From Paracoccaceae bacterium (GTDB lineage Bacteria; Pseudomonadota; Alphaproteobacteria; Rhodobacterales; Rhodobacteraceae): a stretch of 64,000 nt of DNA. The translations under genes and the position numbers were made by a program. The notes under the pieces are model-generated. The model worked only from the letters and a program-made list of their open reading frames with translations, did no database searches and had not been told where the DNA came from. This document shows, piece after piece, positions 17,542-27,732 of this stretch (positions are counted from its first letter, which is position 1; each line of letters starts with the position of its first letter). The stretch spans positions 186,001 to 250,000 of the forward strand of contig JAIXZW010000013.1 in NCBI GenBank assembly GCA_027489375.1, read 5' to 3'.

Positions 17542-18945
17542 TCATGCCATCAGGTTCACAAGGCCCGCACCTGCGCGGCGGGTCGGGGCCGCAGCCTCGA
17601 CCTCGCCCCGCTGGGCGCGTGCCATGAATTCGGTTGCCCGCATCCCGCGCGGGGCGGGGCGGTCGTCGCGCGGCTGGCGGCTCTCGGCGCTCTGCCCGCC
17701 AAGGTCCAGCCCCGCCCGCGCCAGATGTTCCGACAGCCGGTGCTGCGTTTCGGTGAACAGCTTCGCCGCCTCGGGGGTCGCGGTGATGATCTTCACCTGC
17801 GCCTGCCCGTCCGCGAGTTCGAGCTTGATCTTCAGCGGCCCCAGTTTTTCGGGCGAGAGCGAAAGCTCGATCTCCTGCCCGTCATCCGAAAGGTCCGCCG
17901 CGATCCGGTCGGCAAGCACCTGCTCCCATCCGGGCAGATCGGTGCGCACTTGCGCGGCCTTCTGTTCCACGGGCTGGGCCTGCACCGCCTGCGGCTGCAC
18001 CTGCATCGCTTGCGGCAGATCGTCGGGCAATACGGGTGCCGCATCGGGCGCGTCCCGCTTCACCTCGGCCACCTGCGCCCCCGCCTGCACCTGCACCGCG
18101 ACCGCGGCCACCGGCGCAGGCTGCACCGCATCTCCTTGCGGCAAAGCCTCGCGCGGGCCTGGCTTCGCCTTCGGTGCCGCCTCTTCCGTCTCGACTGCCC
18201 CTACACCCATCACGGGCAGGGCAACCGCGCTCTCGATCCGCACCTCCACCGCCCGCTCCACACGCGGGGCGACCTGCCGGACATCCGCAACGGGAACCGC
18301 AATCACCTGCGTCAGGGCGGTTCCCACCGCCTCCATCACCTCGGCCTTCGTCGGGCCTTCCGGCGCGGGTTCTTCCTCCGGCTCCGCTTCGAGATGGACC
18401 TCTTCGGCAACGGGCAGGGCAAAGGGAACCACCGGCAGGGCAACGGGCGCATCAAACGGCACATCCTGCGCCGCAGCTTCCACCGCATCCTCGACGGGCA
18501 GACCGTCTACCCCATCCGCCATACCCTCAGGCGCGGCCAGATCCTCTGCCACAGGTGCATCCACCGCCCCCGCGACAGGAACCTCCGCCCCCGCGTCATC
18601 CGCAACCGCAGGCGCATCCCCCTGCGGCAGGGCGGCAGCTTCGGCCCCCGCTTCGGTCAGGGCAACGGCCTGCTTGGCCAGCGGACCCGCCGCCGCCTTC
18701 GCGCCCTCGGCCCCGATCAACCCCGCCAGAACCGCCTCTGTCGCCACAGCTCCCGCCGCAGGCGCAGCGGCCACCGCCCCCTCGGCCATCACGGGCGCAT
18801 CCACGGGCGACGCCACAGGCACAGCCCCCAGAACCTTGGCAAGGTCGCCCGCGAAATTCCCCGTCCCCGCACCCGCCACGGCAGGCACGACCGCGCCCGC
18901 AGTCGGGTCGGTCACGGGCAACAGGGCCGGAATCGCAAGCGCCAT
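17542..18945 (-). CDS. fliK: Flagellar hook-length control protein FliK
   Basis: The product has 467 residues. The first ~330 are Ala/Pro/Val/Glu-rich and low complexity, typical of the FliK ruler. The C-terminal Flg_hook domain (about residues 350-440) contains ELSLSPEKLGPLKIKLEL and the LSEHLARAGLDL segment that contacts FlhB. It starts its own unit with a sigma-54 promoter between fliJ and fliK. Confidence 0.9.
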   Translation of the reverse strand: MALAIPALLPVTDPTAGAVVPAVAGAGTGNFAGDLAKVLGAVPVASPVDAPVMAEGAVAAAPAAGAVATEAVLAGLIGAEGAKAAAGPLAKQAVALTEAGAEAAALPQGDAPAVADDAGAEVPVAGAVDAPVAEDLAAPEGMADGVDGLPVEDAVEAAAQDVPFDAPVALPVVPFALPVAEEVHLEAEPEEEPAPEGPTKAEVMEAVGTALTQVIAVPVADVRQVAPRVERAVEVRIESAVALPVMGVGAVETEEAAPKAKPGPREALPQGDAVQPAPVAAVAVQVQAGAQVAEVKRDAPDAAPVLPDDLPQAMQVQPQAVQAQPVEQKAAQVRTDLPGWEQVLADRIAADLSDDGQEIELSLSPEKLGPLKIKLELADGQAQVKIITATPEAAKLFTETQHRLSEHLARAGLDLGGQSAESRQPRDDRPAPRGMRATEFMARAQRGEVEAAAPTRRAGAGLVNLMA

Positions 18946-18991
18946 GAATCAAAGGTCCTCAAGGGGGTCACACCCCGTTTGCAGATCGGTT

Positions 18992-19007
18992 TGCAAGTTC
19001 GGTGCCA
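18992..19007 (-). promoter_or_regulatory. Sigma-54 promoter of fliK-fliL-fliM-fliN
   Basis: The minus strand reads TGGCACCGAACTTGCA, a near-perfect -24/-12 site placed in the short fliJ-fliK gap. The predicted start is about 37 nt before the fliK ATG. Confidence 0.9.
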
Positions 19008-19014
19008 CGTGGCG

Positions 19015-19422
19015 TCAGCGCCGGCGTGGCGGCATCGCGGCATCGCGCAGCGCCTGCCGCGCCTCGGCCTCGCCCCGCCGCGCGACCTTGGCCTTGTCGG
19101 TCAGAAGCGAGAGGCGGTGCTCTTCCTTCGCCAGCCGCCCCTGCGCTTCGGCCAAAGCCTCGGCCAGCGCCGCCTCGCGCGCCTTCAGCTTGTCGATCTC
19201 GGCAAGGATTTGCCCCACCATCACACGCTCGGCCCGCAGCACGGCCATGCTCTGCACCACGCCGCTTTCCACCCGCCGCTCGGTCAGCGCGGCCTGCAAC
19301 CGCTCGGCCATCCGCGCCGCATCCTGCTTCTGGCTGACCACCTCGCGCAGCTCGCCCAGCGTCTGCGCCATCCGCGCCCGCTCCTTCAGCGCCATGAGAG
19401 CCAGCGTCCGCGACGCGGTCAT
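19015..19422 (-). CDS. fliJ: Flagellar export chaperone FliJ
   Basis: The product has 135 residues and is almost wholly coiled coil with alternating charged heptads (QKQDAARMAERLQAALTERR). Size, position after fliI and a 4-nt overlap with it identify FliJ, the central stalk of the FliI ATPase ring. Sequence conservation in this family is low, so the call rests on structure and synteny. Confidence 0.85.
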   Translation of the reverse strand: MTASRTLALMALKERARMAQTLGELREVVSQKQDAARMAERLQAALTERRVESGVVQSMAVLRAERVMVGQILAEIDKLKAREAALAEALAEAQGRLAKEEHRLSLLTDKAKVARRGEAEARQALRDAAMPPRRR

Positions 19423-20747
19423 GCCCCACCCCCTGCCAGCGCGACCAGCGCCGCCCGACTGTCGGCAAAGCTTGCCGCCTCATGCGCGCCCTGCCGGATG
19501 AAGCCTTCGATCTGCGGCCAAAGCCGGATCGCCTCGTCCAGATCGGCGTCCTGCCCCGGCATGTAGCCGCCCATCAGCATCAGGTCGCGGTTGTCCATGT
19601 AAAGCGAGATCATGCGCCGCAACTTCTGCGCCGCCGCCCGATGCTCCTTGTCGGTGATATCCCCCATCACGCGGCTCGCCGATTGCGGCAGGTCCACCGC
19701 CGGATAGATGCCCATCTGCGTCTGCCGCCGCGACAGCACCATATGCCCGTCAAGGATCGCCCGCGCCGTATCGACCACGGGATCGTTCGTCGTATCGTCC
19801 CCGTCCGCCAGAACGGTGTAGATCGCGGTAATCGCCCCCTCGCCCGGCAAACCCGGCCCCGTCCGTTCGATCAGGCCGGGGATCAGCGACACCACGGACG
19901 GAGGATACCCCTTCGCCGTCGGCTGTTCGCCCAGCGCCAGACCGATCTCGCGCTGCGCATGGGCGACACGGGTCAGGCTGTCCATGATCAGCAGAACCTG
20001 CTTGCCCTGCGCCCTGAAATGCTCGGCAATCGCCGTGGCCCGCCGCGCGGCGCGCAGACGCAGCAGGGGCGAACGGTCCGCAGGCACGGCGACCATGCAG
20101 ATACGGGCCATCGCCTCGCCCTGCATCACCTGCCGGGCAAAGGCCCCCACCTCCCGCGCCCGTTCACCGATCAGCCCGACCACGATCACATCGGCGGTGG
20201 TGAACCGCGCCATCATCTCCATCAGCACCGATTTCCCGACACCCGACCCCGCGATGATCCCGATCCGCTGCCCCTGCCCGATGGTCAGCGCCGCGTTCAA
20301 AATCCGCACGCCGACATCGAGCGGCTTGTCGACCGGGGTCCGCGCCAGCGGGTTCATCTGCCGCCCCGCCAGCGGCCAGACCGCATCGCAACGCGGCGCA
20401 GGCAAACCGTCCAGCGGCACGCCCTCGGCATCGACCACGCGGCCCAGCAGGGCATCGCCCACCTCGGCCACCTGCCCGCCCCCGATCACCCGCACCCGTG
20501 CGCCTGCAATCACCGCCGCACCGGGCTGGTTCAGGAACAGCATCACATGCCCGCGCGCAAAGCCGATCACCTCGCCCTGCACGGGCTCGCCGGTTTCCGT
20601 CTCGATCTCGCACATCGTGCCGGGGCTTGCCGGAAAGCCCGAAGCCTCCATGATCAGCCCATCATAGCGCAAGACGCGCCCCTCGATCCGCGGGGCAACC
20701 GCCGCCTGCCGCGCCACATCGGCCAGCAGAGTGTCCAAAAGGCTCAT
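19419..20747 (-). CDS. fliI: Flagellum-specific ATPase FliI
   Basis: The product has 442 residues. Walker A is GSGVGKS at 167-173, with the F1-beta-like region LLIMDSLTRVAHAQREIGLALGEQ (Walker B, split) and the family segment GYPPSVVSLIPGLIERTG. It energises unfolding and delivery of export substrates. It overlaps fliH and fliJ by 4 nt each, indicating translational coupling. Confidence 0.97.
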   Translation of the reverse strand: MSLLDTLLADVARQAAVAPRIEGRVLRYDGLIMEASGFPASPGTMCEIETETGEPVQGEVIGFARGHVMLFLNQPGAAVIAGARVRVIGGGQVAEVGDALLGRVVDAEGVPLDGLPAPRCDAVWPLAGRQMNPLARTPVDKPLDVGVRILNAALTIGQGQRIGIIAGSGVGKSVLMEMMARFTTADVIVVGLIGERAREVGAFARQVMQGEAMARICMVAVPADRSPLLRLRAARRATAIAEHFRAQGKQVLLIMDSLTRVAHAQREIGLALGEQPTAKGYPPSVVSLIPGLIERTGPGLPGEGAITAIYTVLADGDDTTNDPVVDTARAILDGHMVLSRRQTQMGIYPAVDLPQSASRVMGDITDKEHRAAAQKLRRMISLYMDNRDLMLMGGYMPGQDADLDEAIRLWPQIEGFIRQGAHEAASFADSRAALVALAGGGA

Positions 20748-21448
20748 GCCACCCCCCCGATCAGGTCCGACAGCACGATCCCCTCGGCCCGCACCACCAC
20801 ATCGCCCCGCGCCAGCCGCGCATCGGGGGCAAGCGTGGCCCCGTTCAACTCGGACCCCGCCAGATAGGGCGACACAGCCGCCAGATCGTCGGGGTTCAGC
20901 GCGACCGTCACCGCCCGCACGCCCTGCGCCACGCGGTCGGCCAATGCCTCGATCCGCCGCACGAAGCCTTCGGGCAAGGCGTCGATCGCCTGCCCCGCCC
21001 GCTGCGCCGCAAGCGACCGCACCGCCGCCGCCAGTGCCGCCGACAGCGCGTCCCCGCCCTCGGCCCCCGTCACCGCCAGCCGTGCCGCAAGTGCGGCAAA
21101 GGCATCCCGCGCGGCGACGACACCCGCCTCCGCCTCGGCCAACCCCTGCATCCGCCCCTCGGCCAGCCCCTTGGCCAGACCGGCCGCATGACCCTCGGCA
21201 TAGGCAGCCTCGCGCGCCTCGGCCAAAATCTCGGCGGGCGAGGGGGGAACCACCTCCGGCTCCACCACCACCTCGGCCTCCTCGGCCAACACGTCCTCGA
21301 CCACCGCAGGCTCGATACGCGCAAGCGCCTGCATCGGCACCTGACGGAAGCTCGCGTCCACCGGCCCGCGCGAACTGCCCGCAAAGCCCTTGCCCGCATT
21401 GGCGCGGATCAGCGCCATGACCTCGGCCGTGCCCATCGCCTGCGCCAT
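20744..21448 (-). CDS. fliH: Flagellar assembly protein FliH
   Basis: The product has 234 residues. A Glu/Pro-rich N-terminus leads into an Ala/Gly/Glu helical repeat (about residues 75-125, including AYAEGHAAGLAKGLAEGR) and a C-terminal V/F-ATPase subunit E-like domain (ALNPDDLAAVSPYL). FliH regulates FliI and links it to the C-ring through FliN. Position between fliG and fliI supports the call. Confidence 0.88.
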   Translation of the reverse strand: MAQAMGTAEVMALIRANAGKGFAGSSRGPVDASFRQVPMQALARIEPAVVEDVLAEEAEVVVEPEVVPPSPAEILAEAREAAYAEGHAAGLAKGLAEGRMQGLAEAEAGVVAARDAFAALAARLAVTGAEGGDALSAALAAAVRSLAAQRAGQAIDALPEGFVRRIEALADRVAQGVRAVTVALNPDDLAAVSPYLAGSELNGATLAPDARLARGDVVVRAEGIVLSDLIGGVA

Positions 21449-21451
21449 GCC

Positions 21452-22501
21452 TTACACCATCTGCTCGCCGCCGCGTCCGGCAAGGACGATCGTCCCCTCG
21501 TCCGACAGCCGCCGCGCCGTGGCGACGATGGCCTTCTGCGCCTCTTGCACATCGGTCAGCCGCACCGGACCCATCGCCTCCATCTCGTCGCGCAGGTTCG
21601 CCGCCGCCCGCGTGGACATGCAGCCCAGAAGCTTGTCCTTCAGCACATCGTCGGCCCCTTTCAGCGCCAGCACCAACTGGTCGTTGTCCACGTTGCGCAG
21701 CAGCGTCTGCAGGCTCCGGTCGTCCGATTTCACCAGATTGTCGAAGATGAACATGTTCTCCTGAATCGACTGCATCAGGTCTTTGTCGTCCTTGCGCACC
21801 TCGCGCATGATCCGCTGCTCGGTCGCGGTCTTGGTAAAGTTCATGATCCGCGCCGCCGCCTTGACCCCGCCGATCTGGCTGGCCCGCGTGGTGCTCGACG
21901 CCTTGAACTTGCGCTGCATCACCTGCTCAAGATCGCGCAGCGCCTCGGGCTGGATCGTCGACAGCTCCGCGATGCGCCGCACGATGTCGGGCTGCACGCC
22001 CTCGGGCAGCATGGTCAACACCTCGGCGGCAAGACCGTATTCCAGACAGGCGATCACCAGCGCGATGATCTGCGGATGCTCGTCCATGATCAGCTCCGCA
22101 ATCGACCGCGCATCCATCCAGTCGAGAATCTCGATGGGCCGCTCCGCCGAAGACGGGTTGATCCGGCTGATGATCGACTGCGCCTTGTCCTCGCCCAGCG
22201 CCTCGGTCATGACCGAGCGGATGTAGACCGGCGCGCCATGCCCCAGCCCCGTCTCGCTCGACAGGCCGACCAGAAACTCCTCGACCACATCTTCAAGCGA
22301 GGCCTGATCCACATCTCCGATCGCATACATCGCAGCGCCAAGGTTCTGCACCTCGACCGGCGACAGGTTCTTCAGCACCGCCGCCGCCGCGCGTTCACCG
22401 AACAGCAGCATCAGCACGGCGGCCTTTTGCAGCTTCGTCATGTTGACCGAAGCGCGGGGCGCTTGCTGCGCGTCGACCGTGGCAAGGAGGGGAGCAGGCA
22501 T
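21452..22501 (-). CDS. fliG: Flagellar motor switch protein FliG
   Basis: The product has 349 residues. The N-terminal domain begins with LTKLQKAAVLMLLFGERAA-like sequence, the middle domain contains DEHPQIIALVIACLE (the EHPQ motif), and the C-terminal torque helix carries charged residues (EMEAMGPVRLTDVQEAQKAIV). It couples the MS ring to the stator. It lies 2 nt after fliF. Confidence 0.96.
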   Translation of the reverse strand: MPAPLLATVDAQQAPRASVNMTKLQKAAVLMLLFGERAAAAVLKNLSPVEVQNLGAAMYAIGDVDQASLEDVVEEFLVGLSSETGLGHGAPVYIRSVMTEALGEDKAQSIISRINPSSAERPIEILDWMDARSIAELIMDEHPQIIALVIACLEYGLAAEVLTMLPEGVQPDIVRRIAELSTIQPEALRDLEQVMQRKFKASSTTRASQIGGVKAAARIMNFTKTATEQRIMREVRKDDKDLMQSIQENMFIFDNLVKSDDRSLQTLLRNVDNDQLVLALKGADDVLKDKLLGCMSTRAAANLRDEMEAMGPVRLTDVQEAQKAIVATARRLSDEGTIVLAGRGGEQMV

Positions 22502-22503
22502 CG

Positions 22504-24234
22504 TCAGACCCTTTCCGTGGTTTCAAGTTCGTCTTTCATCATCCGTTGCAGGACCGAGGCGATCCGCGCAGGGTCCTCCGCCGCGATCTGGCGCAGCACG
22601 GCGAACTTCTCTTCCCGCGTCGCACTGGACCCGAGCGCCGCCTGCGTCAGCTTCGACCGCCGCGCCTCAAGCCGCGCCTGCACATCGTCAAGGCTTTCGC
22701 CCTCGCCCACCTCGACCCCCGGCACGGGGCCGATCTGCACGGTCTGCATCCCGTTCGCCGCCCCCTCGGCGGTCACGGCCATCGGGCTGCGCGTCAGAAG
22801 CGGGCGGATGATCCCCAGCGCCACGATGGCGATCAGCACGATCATCCCGAACTGGCGGCTGGCATCGGGCAACCAGGACCAGTCGGTCGGCGCTTCGGCC
22901 ACCACAGGCTCGTCCATGAAGGGCTGCGCCATCACGACCACGCTGTCACCGCGCGTCTCGTCATAGCCGATGGCGCTTTGCGCCAGACGCTCAAGATCGG
23001 CCTTCAGCGCATCGGGCAGCGCGGGCGGCACAGGCTCGCCCTCCTTTGCCGGTTCCTGCGGCACGGCCCGCATCAGGATGGCAGCGCTCACCTTCTTGAT
23101 CACCGCCGTGGCGGGCTGCGTGGTTTCCACCGTGCGGCTGACCTCGAAGCTGCGCGTGACACCGCTGGTGCGGTTGGTCGGAGGCTTCGTCCCGTTCACG
23201 GGCTGGTTGACGGGGGCGGTCTGCGCCCCCTGCAACTGCGCCTGATTGGGCGGGGTGTTCGACACGGCCCCCGGAATCCCCTTCGCCTCGGCGGCGTTGC
23301 TTTCGGTTTCTTCCGTCTGCTCGGTCTTGACCGCCGAGCCATTGGGATCGACCCGCTCTTCTGTGATCGAGCTTTGGGTGAAATCCATGTCCACCGTCAC
23401 CTGAACCGACAGGTTCCCCACCCCCGCAATCGGGGTCAGCAAAGCCTCGATCCGCTGGCGATACAGCTCTTCGACCTCCAGCCGCTGCTGCAACTGACGG
23501 TCGGTGACAAGGGCAAGCGGATCATCCGACCCGCGCGACAACAGCCGCCCCATCTGGTCCACCACCGTCACATCCCCCCGCGCCATCCCCGGCACGCTGG
23601 ACGAGACAAGGTTCACCACCGCCTCCACCTGCGCCTGCTCCAGCACCCGTCCGGTGGCGAGTTGCAGGAACACGCTCGCCCGCGGCGGCTCCTGATCGCG
23701 CAGGAAGGCCGACTTCTCGGGCAGCGCCAGATGCACCCGCGCGCCCTGCACGCTGGCGATTTCGGTGATCGACCGCGCAAGCTCCATCTCCTGCGCCTGC
23801 CGCAGCTTGGCGGCTTCGACCGAACGGCTTGCCCCCATCGGCATGTCGCCCAGCGCCGCATCTCCGGCGGGCATCGCCTCGGGCAGGCCCTGACTGGCAA
23901 GCTGCATCTTGGCGCGGTGGAAATCGGCGGTCGCCACCTCGATCTCGCCCGTGGTCTGGTTGATCGCCGCGTCGATCTGCGCCGCCGTCAGCGCGTCGAA
24001 GACCCGCGCCTTCTCGGCCTCGGGCATACCGGGGTAAAGCACCATCCGCGCCGGCTCGCGCAGCAAAAGCCACCCCGCCAGCGCCATGCCCGTGACAAGC
24101 ATGATCATCACCGCAGGCATGGCCCGCCGCAGCGCGGGCTGGTCGGACATGCGCAGCACATTGCTCAACGCCCCCCGCGCCTGCATCACAAGCGGGTTCT
24201 GGGACAGCGAAGCGGGAACGGGGGTCATAGCCAT
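22504..24234 (-). CDS. fliF: Flagellar MS-ring protein FliF
   Basis: The product has 576 residues. An N-terminal membrane helix (about 40-60) precedes the periplasmic YscJ-like ring-building domain (LYPGMPEAEKARVFDAL and later VARVHLALPEKSAFLRDQ-like). A disordered Asn/Gln/Pro loop follows at about 320-360, then a second membrane helix near 460-480 and a C-terminal FliG-binding tail. Size and domain order are normal for FliF. Confidence 0.96.
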   Translation of the reverse strand: MAMTPVPASLSQNPLVMQARGALSNVLRMSDQPALRRAMPAVMIMLVTGMALAGWLLLREPARMVLYPGMPEAEKARVFDALTAAQIDAAINQTTGEIEVATADFHRAKMQLASQGLPEAMPAGDAALGDMPMGASRSVEAAKLRQAQEMELARSITEIASVQGARVHLALPEKSAFLRDQEPPRASVFLQLATGRVLEQAQVEAVVNLVSSSVPGMARGDVTVVDQMGRLLSRGSDDPLALVTDRQLQQRLEVEELYRQRIEALLTPIAGVGNLSVQVTVDMDFTQSSITEERVDPNGSAVKTEQTEETESNAAEAKGIPGAVSNTPPNQAQLQGAQTAPVNQPVNGTKPPTNRTSGVTRSFEVSRTVETTQPATAVIKKVSAAILMRAVPQEPAKEGEPVPPALPDALKADLERLAQSAIGYDETRGDSVVVMAQPFMDEPVVAEAPTDWSWLPDASRQFGMIVLIAIVALGIIRPLLTRSPMAVTAEGAANGMQTVQIGPVPGVEVGEGESLDDVQARLEARRSKLTQAALGSSATREEKFAVLRQIAAEDPARIASVLQRMMKDELETTERV

Positions 24235-24238
24235 TGCG

Positions 24239-24535
24239 TCACACCGGCATGTTCATGATGTCGCGGTAAGCGGTCAGCGCCTTGTTCCGCACGTTCAGCG
24301 CGAACTGGAACCCGAGCGAGGAAATCTGCTGGTCCACCATCACACTCGCAAGATCGCTGGTTTTCCCAAGTTCATAGGCCTTGGCCGAGTCTGCCGCCTT
24401 GGTCTGCGACGCGGCAAGGTTTTCCACCGCAGCCCCCACGCGCTCGGCAAATCCGGCACTGGCGGGGGCGGCTTCCGGCTTGGCGATAGGGGTAGGCTGG
24501 AACGGCTGGAAGCCGCTGATCGGTCCGACGGTCAT
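24239..24535 (-). CDS. fliE: Flagellar hook-basal body complex protein FliE
   Basis: The product has 98 residues. The C-terminal helix (VMVDQQISSLGFQFALNVRN split, then KALTAYRDIMNMPV) is the FliE signature. FliE joins the MS ring to the rod. It lies between fleT and fliF, as in the R. sphaeroides fleT-fliE-fliF unit. Confidence 0.94.
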   Translation of the reverse strand: MTVGPISGFQPFQPTPIAKPEAAPASAGFAERVGAAVENLAASQTKAADSAKAYELGKTSDLASVMVDQQISSLGFQFALNVRNKALTAYRDIMNMPV

Positions 24536-24545
24536 GGCCTATCCC

Positions 24546-25682
<1,137 letters not shown>

Positions 25683-25722
25683 GGCAGGTATCCCCTCTGC
25701 AATCCGTCATTGCAGGGGAAGA

Positions 25723-25738
25723 AGCAGGATGCGTGCCA
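25723..25738 (-). promoter_or_regulatory. Sigma-54 promoter of fleT-fliEFGHIJ
   Basis: The minus strand reads TGGCACGCATCCTGCT; -24 is perfect, -12 is CTGCT instead of TTGCT. The predicted start is about 30 nt before the fleT ATG. The rest of the 25683-26079 gap holds no gene that I can support. Confidence 0.8.
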
Positions 25739-26025
25739 CGCCGCCGCCCGCCCGAAAAAATTTTCGCAATTCCTCTAAAACCGCCCTCAGCCGTGCCGAT
25801 ACCTGACCTGATGGCGGCACTCCGGCGTCAAATCTTTCGGCGCGGCGCACCCCGCCCACCCCTCGAACGGTTTTCCGACGCACCGGCAGGCGGTATCCCA
25901 CCCCTGCCTTCGCAAAAGACCCCATCCGTGGCGACCCATCCTCCGCCACCGCAGCACGACCAAAGTCTGCACCGCGCCTCCGCCCTTCGGTGAACCCATC
26001 CCAAAGTCTGTATCACATTCTGCGA

Positions 26026-26037
26026 AATCGGGTCGTT
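26026..26037 (+). promoter_or_regulatory. 12-mer shared with the fliC promoter region
   Basis: AATCGGGTCGTT occurs here and at 7422-7433, where it overlaps the proposed fliC sigma-28 -10. Here no good TAAA lies at the right distance (TCAC or CACA instead). It could be a weak FliA site for the gene at 26080. Confidence 0.3.
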
Positions 26038-26079
26038 CCTCTGCTCGAACACCCGACAACCTCTGGGGGCAAGCGGTCC

Positions 26080-26385
26080 ATGCTATCGAAAACCTACCAC
26101 CTGAAATTCCCGTCGCTCGACGCGGCCCAGATCGCGGCACCTTTCGTGATCGAGGCGCTCGGCAACGCCATTCCCACCTGCAACCTTTCCGGCCTCAACG
26201 TGCTGATCAGCAAGGAAGGCGACGTCTCGATCAACGTCTTCTTCCCCTCGGTCAACGACCTCAAGACCTTCGAAAAGAAACACGGCGGCTTCCTCGACAC
26301 GATGAAGAAGACATTCCTGTTCAAATCCACGGGGTTCGACGGGGTCTGCATCTTCAACTTCGACCGGAACGAAGACGCCGCCTGA
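26080..26385 (+). CDS. Uncharacterised 101-residue protein upstream of the che operon
   Basis: The product starts at the ATG at 26080 and has the mixed alpha/beta pattern of a small soluble domain. It contains TYHLKFPSLDAAQIAAPFVIEAL, shown here split as TYHLKFPSLDAAQ and IAAPFVIEAL, then LNVLISKEGDVSINVFFPS. I recognise no family, signal peptide or membrane segment. It lies between the divergent fleT unit and the cheA4 sigma-54 promoter, so a role in motility or chemotaxis is plausible but only by location. Confidence 0.65.
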   Translation: MLSKTYHLKFPSLDAAQIAAPFVIEALGNAIPTCNLSGLNVLISKEGDVSINVFFPSVNDLKTFEKKHGGFLDTMKKTFLFKSTGFDGVCIFNFDRNEDAA

Positions 26386-26411
26386 CGCATGCCGCACGGG
26401 GCCGCGCCATG

Positions 26412-26427
26412 TGGCCCGCCTTTTGCA
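26412..26427 (+). promoter_or_regulatory. Sigma-54 promoter of the che operon
   Basis: TGGCCCGCCTTTTGCA has exact -24 GG and -12 GC spacing with one core mismatch. The predicted start, about 26438, lies 24 nt before a short leader ORF and 95 nt before cheA4. This ties chemotaxis to FleQ/FleT control. Confidence 0.82.
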
Positions 26428-26461
26428 GAAAACTCCCAGATCGGGAAAAGGGAACGACGGG

Positions 26462-26536
26462 ATGACCTTCCGCGACAATGCCGTGCTGCCTGAAAGCGCC
26501 CTGCCCCGTCCGGCAGCGAACGGGGTGCGCGCATGA
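26462..26536 (+). CDS. 24-codon leader ORF coupled to cheA4
   Basis: ATG at 26462 opens a 24-residue frame (MTFRDNAVLPESALPRPAAN then GVRA) whose TGA overlaps the cheA4 ATG (ATGA). A purine-rich GGGAACGACGGG precedes it. It may exist only to load ribosomes for cheA4; it shows no Hpt-like sequence. Expression is not proven. Confidence 0.4.
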   Translation: MTFRDNAVLPESALPRPAANGVRA

Positions 26537-27732
26537 GCACCATCGAACCCCAATCCGCCGACAGCGGGCTGATGCGCGTCTCGTCGGACAAGATCAGCCG
26601 CCTGATGGACCTCGTCGGCGAACTGTCCCTTTCCGTTTCGGAAACCGTCCAGTCGCCCGATCTTCAGGGACTTGTCCTGTCCAATTTCGACACCGCCGTC
26701 CACCGCCTCAACATGATCGTGCGCGAGGTGCAGGACGCCGCGACCGACCTGCGCCTTGTGCCCATCGACGACGTGTTCCGCCGCCTGCGCCGCATGGTGC
26801 GCGAGCTTGAGCGCCAGACCGGCAAATCCATCGACATGGTGATCGAAGGCGGCGACACCGCCATCGACAAGCTGGTGGCAGACAAGCTTTACGACCCGCT
26901 CCTCCACGTCGTGCGCAATTCCGCCGACCACGGCCTCGAACCCCCCGCCGAACGCGAGGCGAACGGCAAACCGGCCCAGGGCCGCATCACCCTTTCCGCC
27001 GCACAGGTGGGGTCCGAAGTGCAGATCATCGTCGCCGACGATGGCCGCGGCCTCTCGCGCGACAAGATCCTGCGCAAGGCCCGCGAAAAGGGCTTCTTCG
27101 GACCGGACGAGGAACCCGAACCCTCGGCCCTCTGGAGGGTCATCTTCGAACCCGGCTTCTCCACCGCCGAAACCGTCTCGAACCTGTCGGGCCGCGGCGT
27201 GGGGATGGACGTGCTCAACTCCACCATGACCGCCCTGCGCGGCCGCATCGCGGTGGACAGCGTGGGCGGTCAGGGCACCCGCGTGGCGCTGCACATCCCC
27301 GTCTCTCTCGCCTTCCTCGACTGCATCATCCTGCGGCTGGGGCTGCAACTTTTCGCTGTGCCGATCGACGTCGTCTCCGAAATCGCCCGCCCCGCCCCGG
27401 GCGAGCTTCTGGGCATCTCTGCCGAAGGCGGCTCCGAGATGTTCCGCCTGCGCGGCAAGCATATCCCCATCTGCCGTCTCGACCATTTCTACGGCACCCC
27501 GCGCATCGGCGAAGCCGACTCGCCCTCGGGCGTGCTGGTGGTCTTCAACACCTCGAACGGCGCCATCGCCGTTCCCGTCGACGAAATCCTCGACCGCCAA
27601 CAGGTCGTGATGAAACCCCTTGTCGGTCGCCTTGCCCGCGTCCGCGCAAGCTGGGGCTGTGCGCTTCTCGGTACGGGCGAAGTTGCCCTCGTTCTGGATT
27701 GCGAGCGCCTCGGCGCAGGGGTAACGACATGA
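26533..27732 (+). CDS. cheA4: Chemotaxis kinase CheA4-type (no P1/P2 domains)
   Basis: The product has 399 residues, against about 650 for normal CheA. It begins directly with the P3 dimerisation helices (about 15-85). The P4 kinase domain has the N box (LLHVVRNSADHGLE, 123-136), the G1 box DDGRG (169-173) and the G2 box GRGVGMD (220-226), so it should bind ATP. A P5 CheW-like domain occupies about 255-395. There is no Hpt domain and no His substrate in cis. R. sphaeroides CheA4 has this form and phosphorylates the P1 His of CheA3, which the 32697-35867 gene supplies here. The stop overlaps cheR. Confidence 0.92.
   Translation: MSTIEPQSADSGLMRVSSDKISRLMDLVGELSLSVSETVQSPDLQGLVLSNFDTAVHRLNMIVREVQDAATDLRLVPIDDVFRRLRRMVRELERQTGKSIDMVIEGGDTAIDKLVADKLYDPLLHVVRNSADHGLEPPAEREANGKPAQGRITLSAAQVGSEVQIIVADDGRGLSRDKILRKAREKGFFGPDEEPEPSALWRVIFEPGFSTAETVSNLSGRGVGMDVLNSTMTALRGRIAVDSVGGQGTRVALHIPVSLAFLDCIILRLGLQLFAVPIDVVSEIARPAPGELLGISAEGGSEMFRLRGKHIPICRLDHFYGTPRIGEADSPSGVLVVFNTSNGAIAVPVDEILDRQQVVMKPLVGRLARVRASWGCALLGTGEVALVLDCERLGAGVTT

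Noticed and set aside
17485..19566. 693-codon plus-strand frame across fliK/fliJ
   Set aside because: Arg/His/Pro-rich shadow of the Ala/Pro-rich fliK gene on the other strand.
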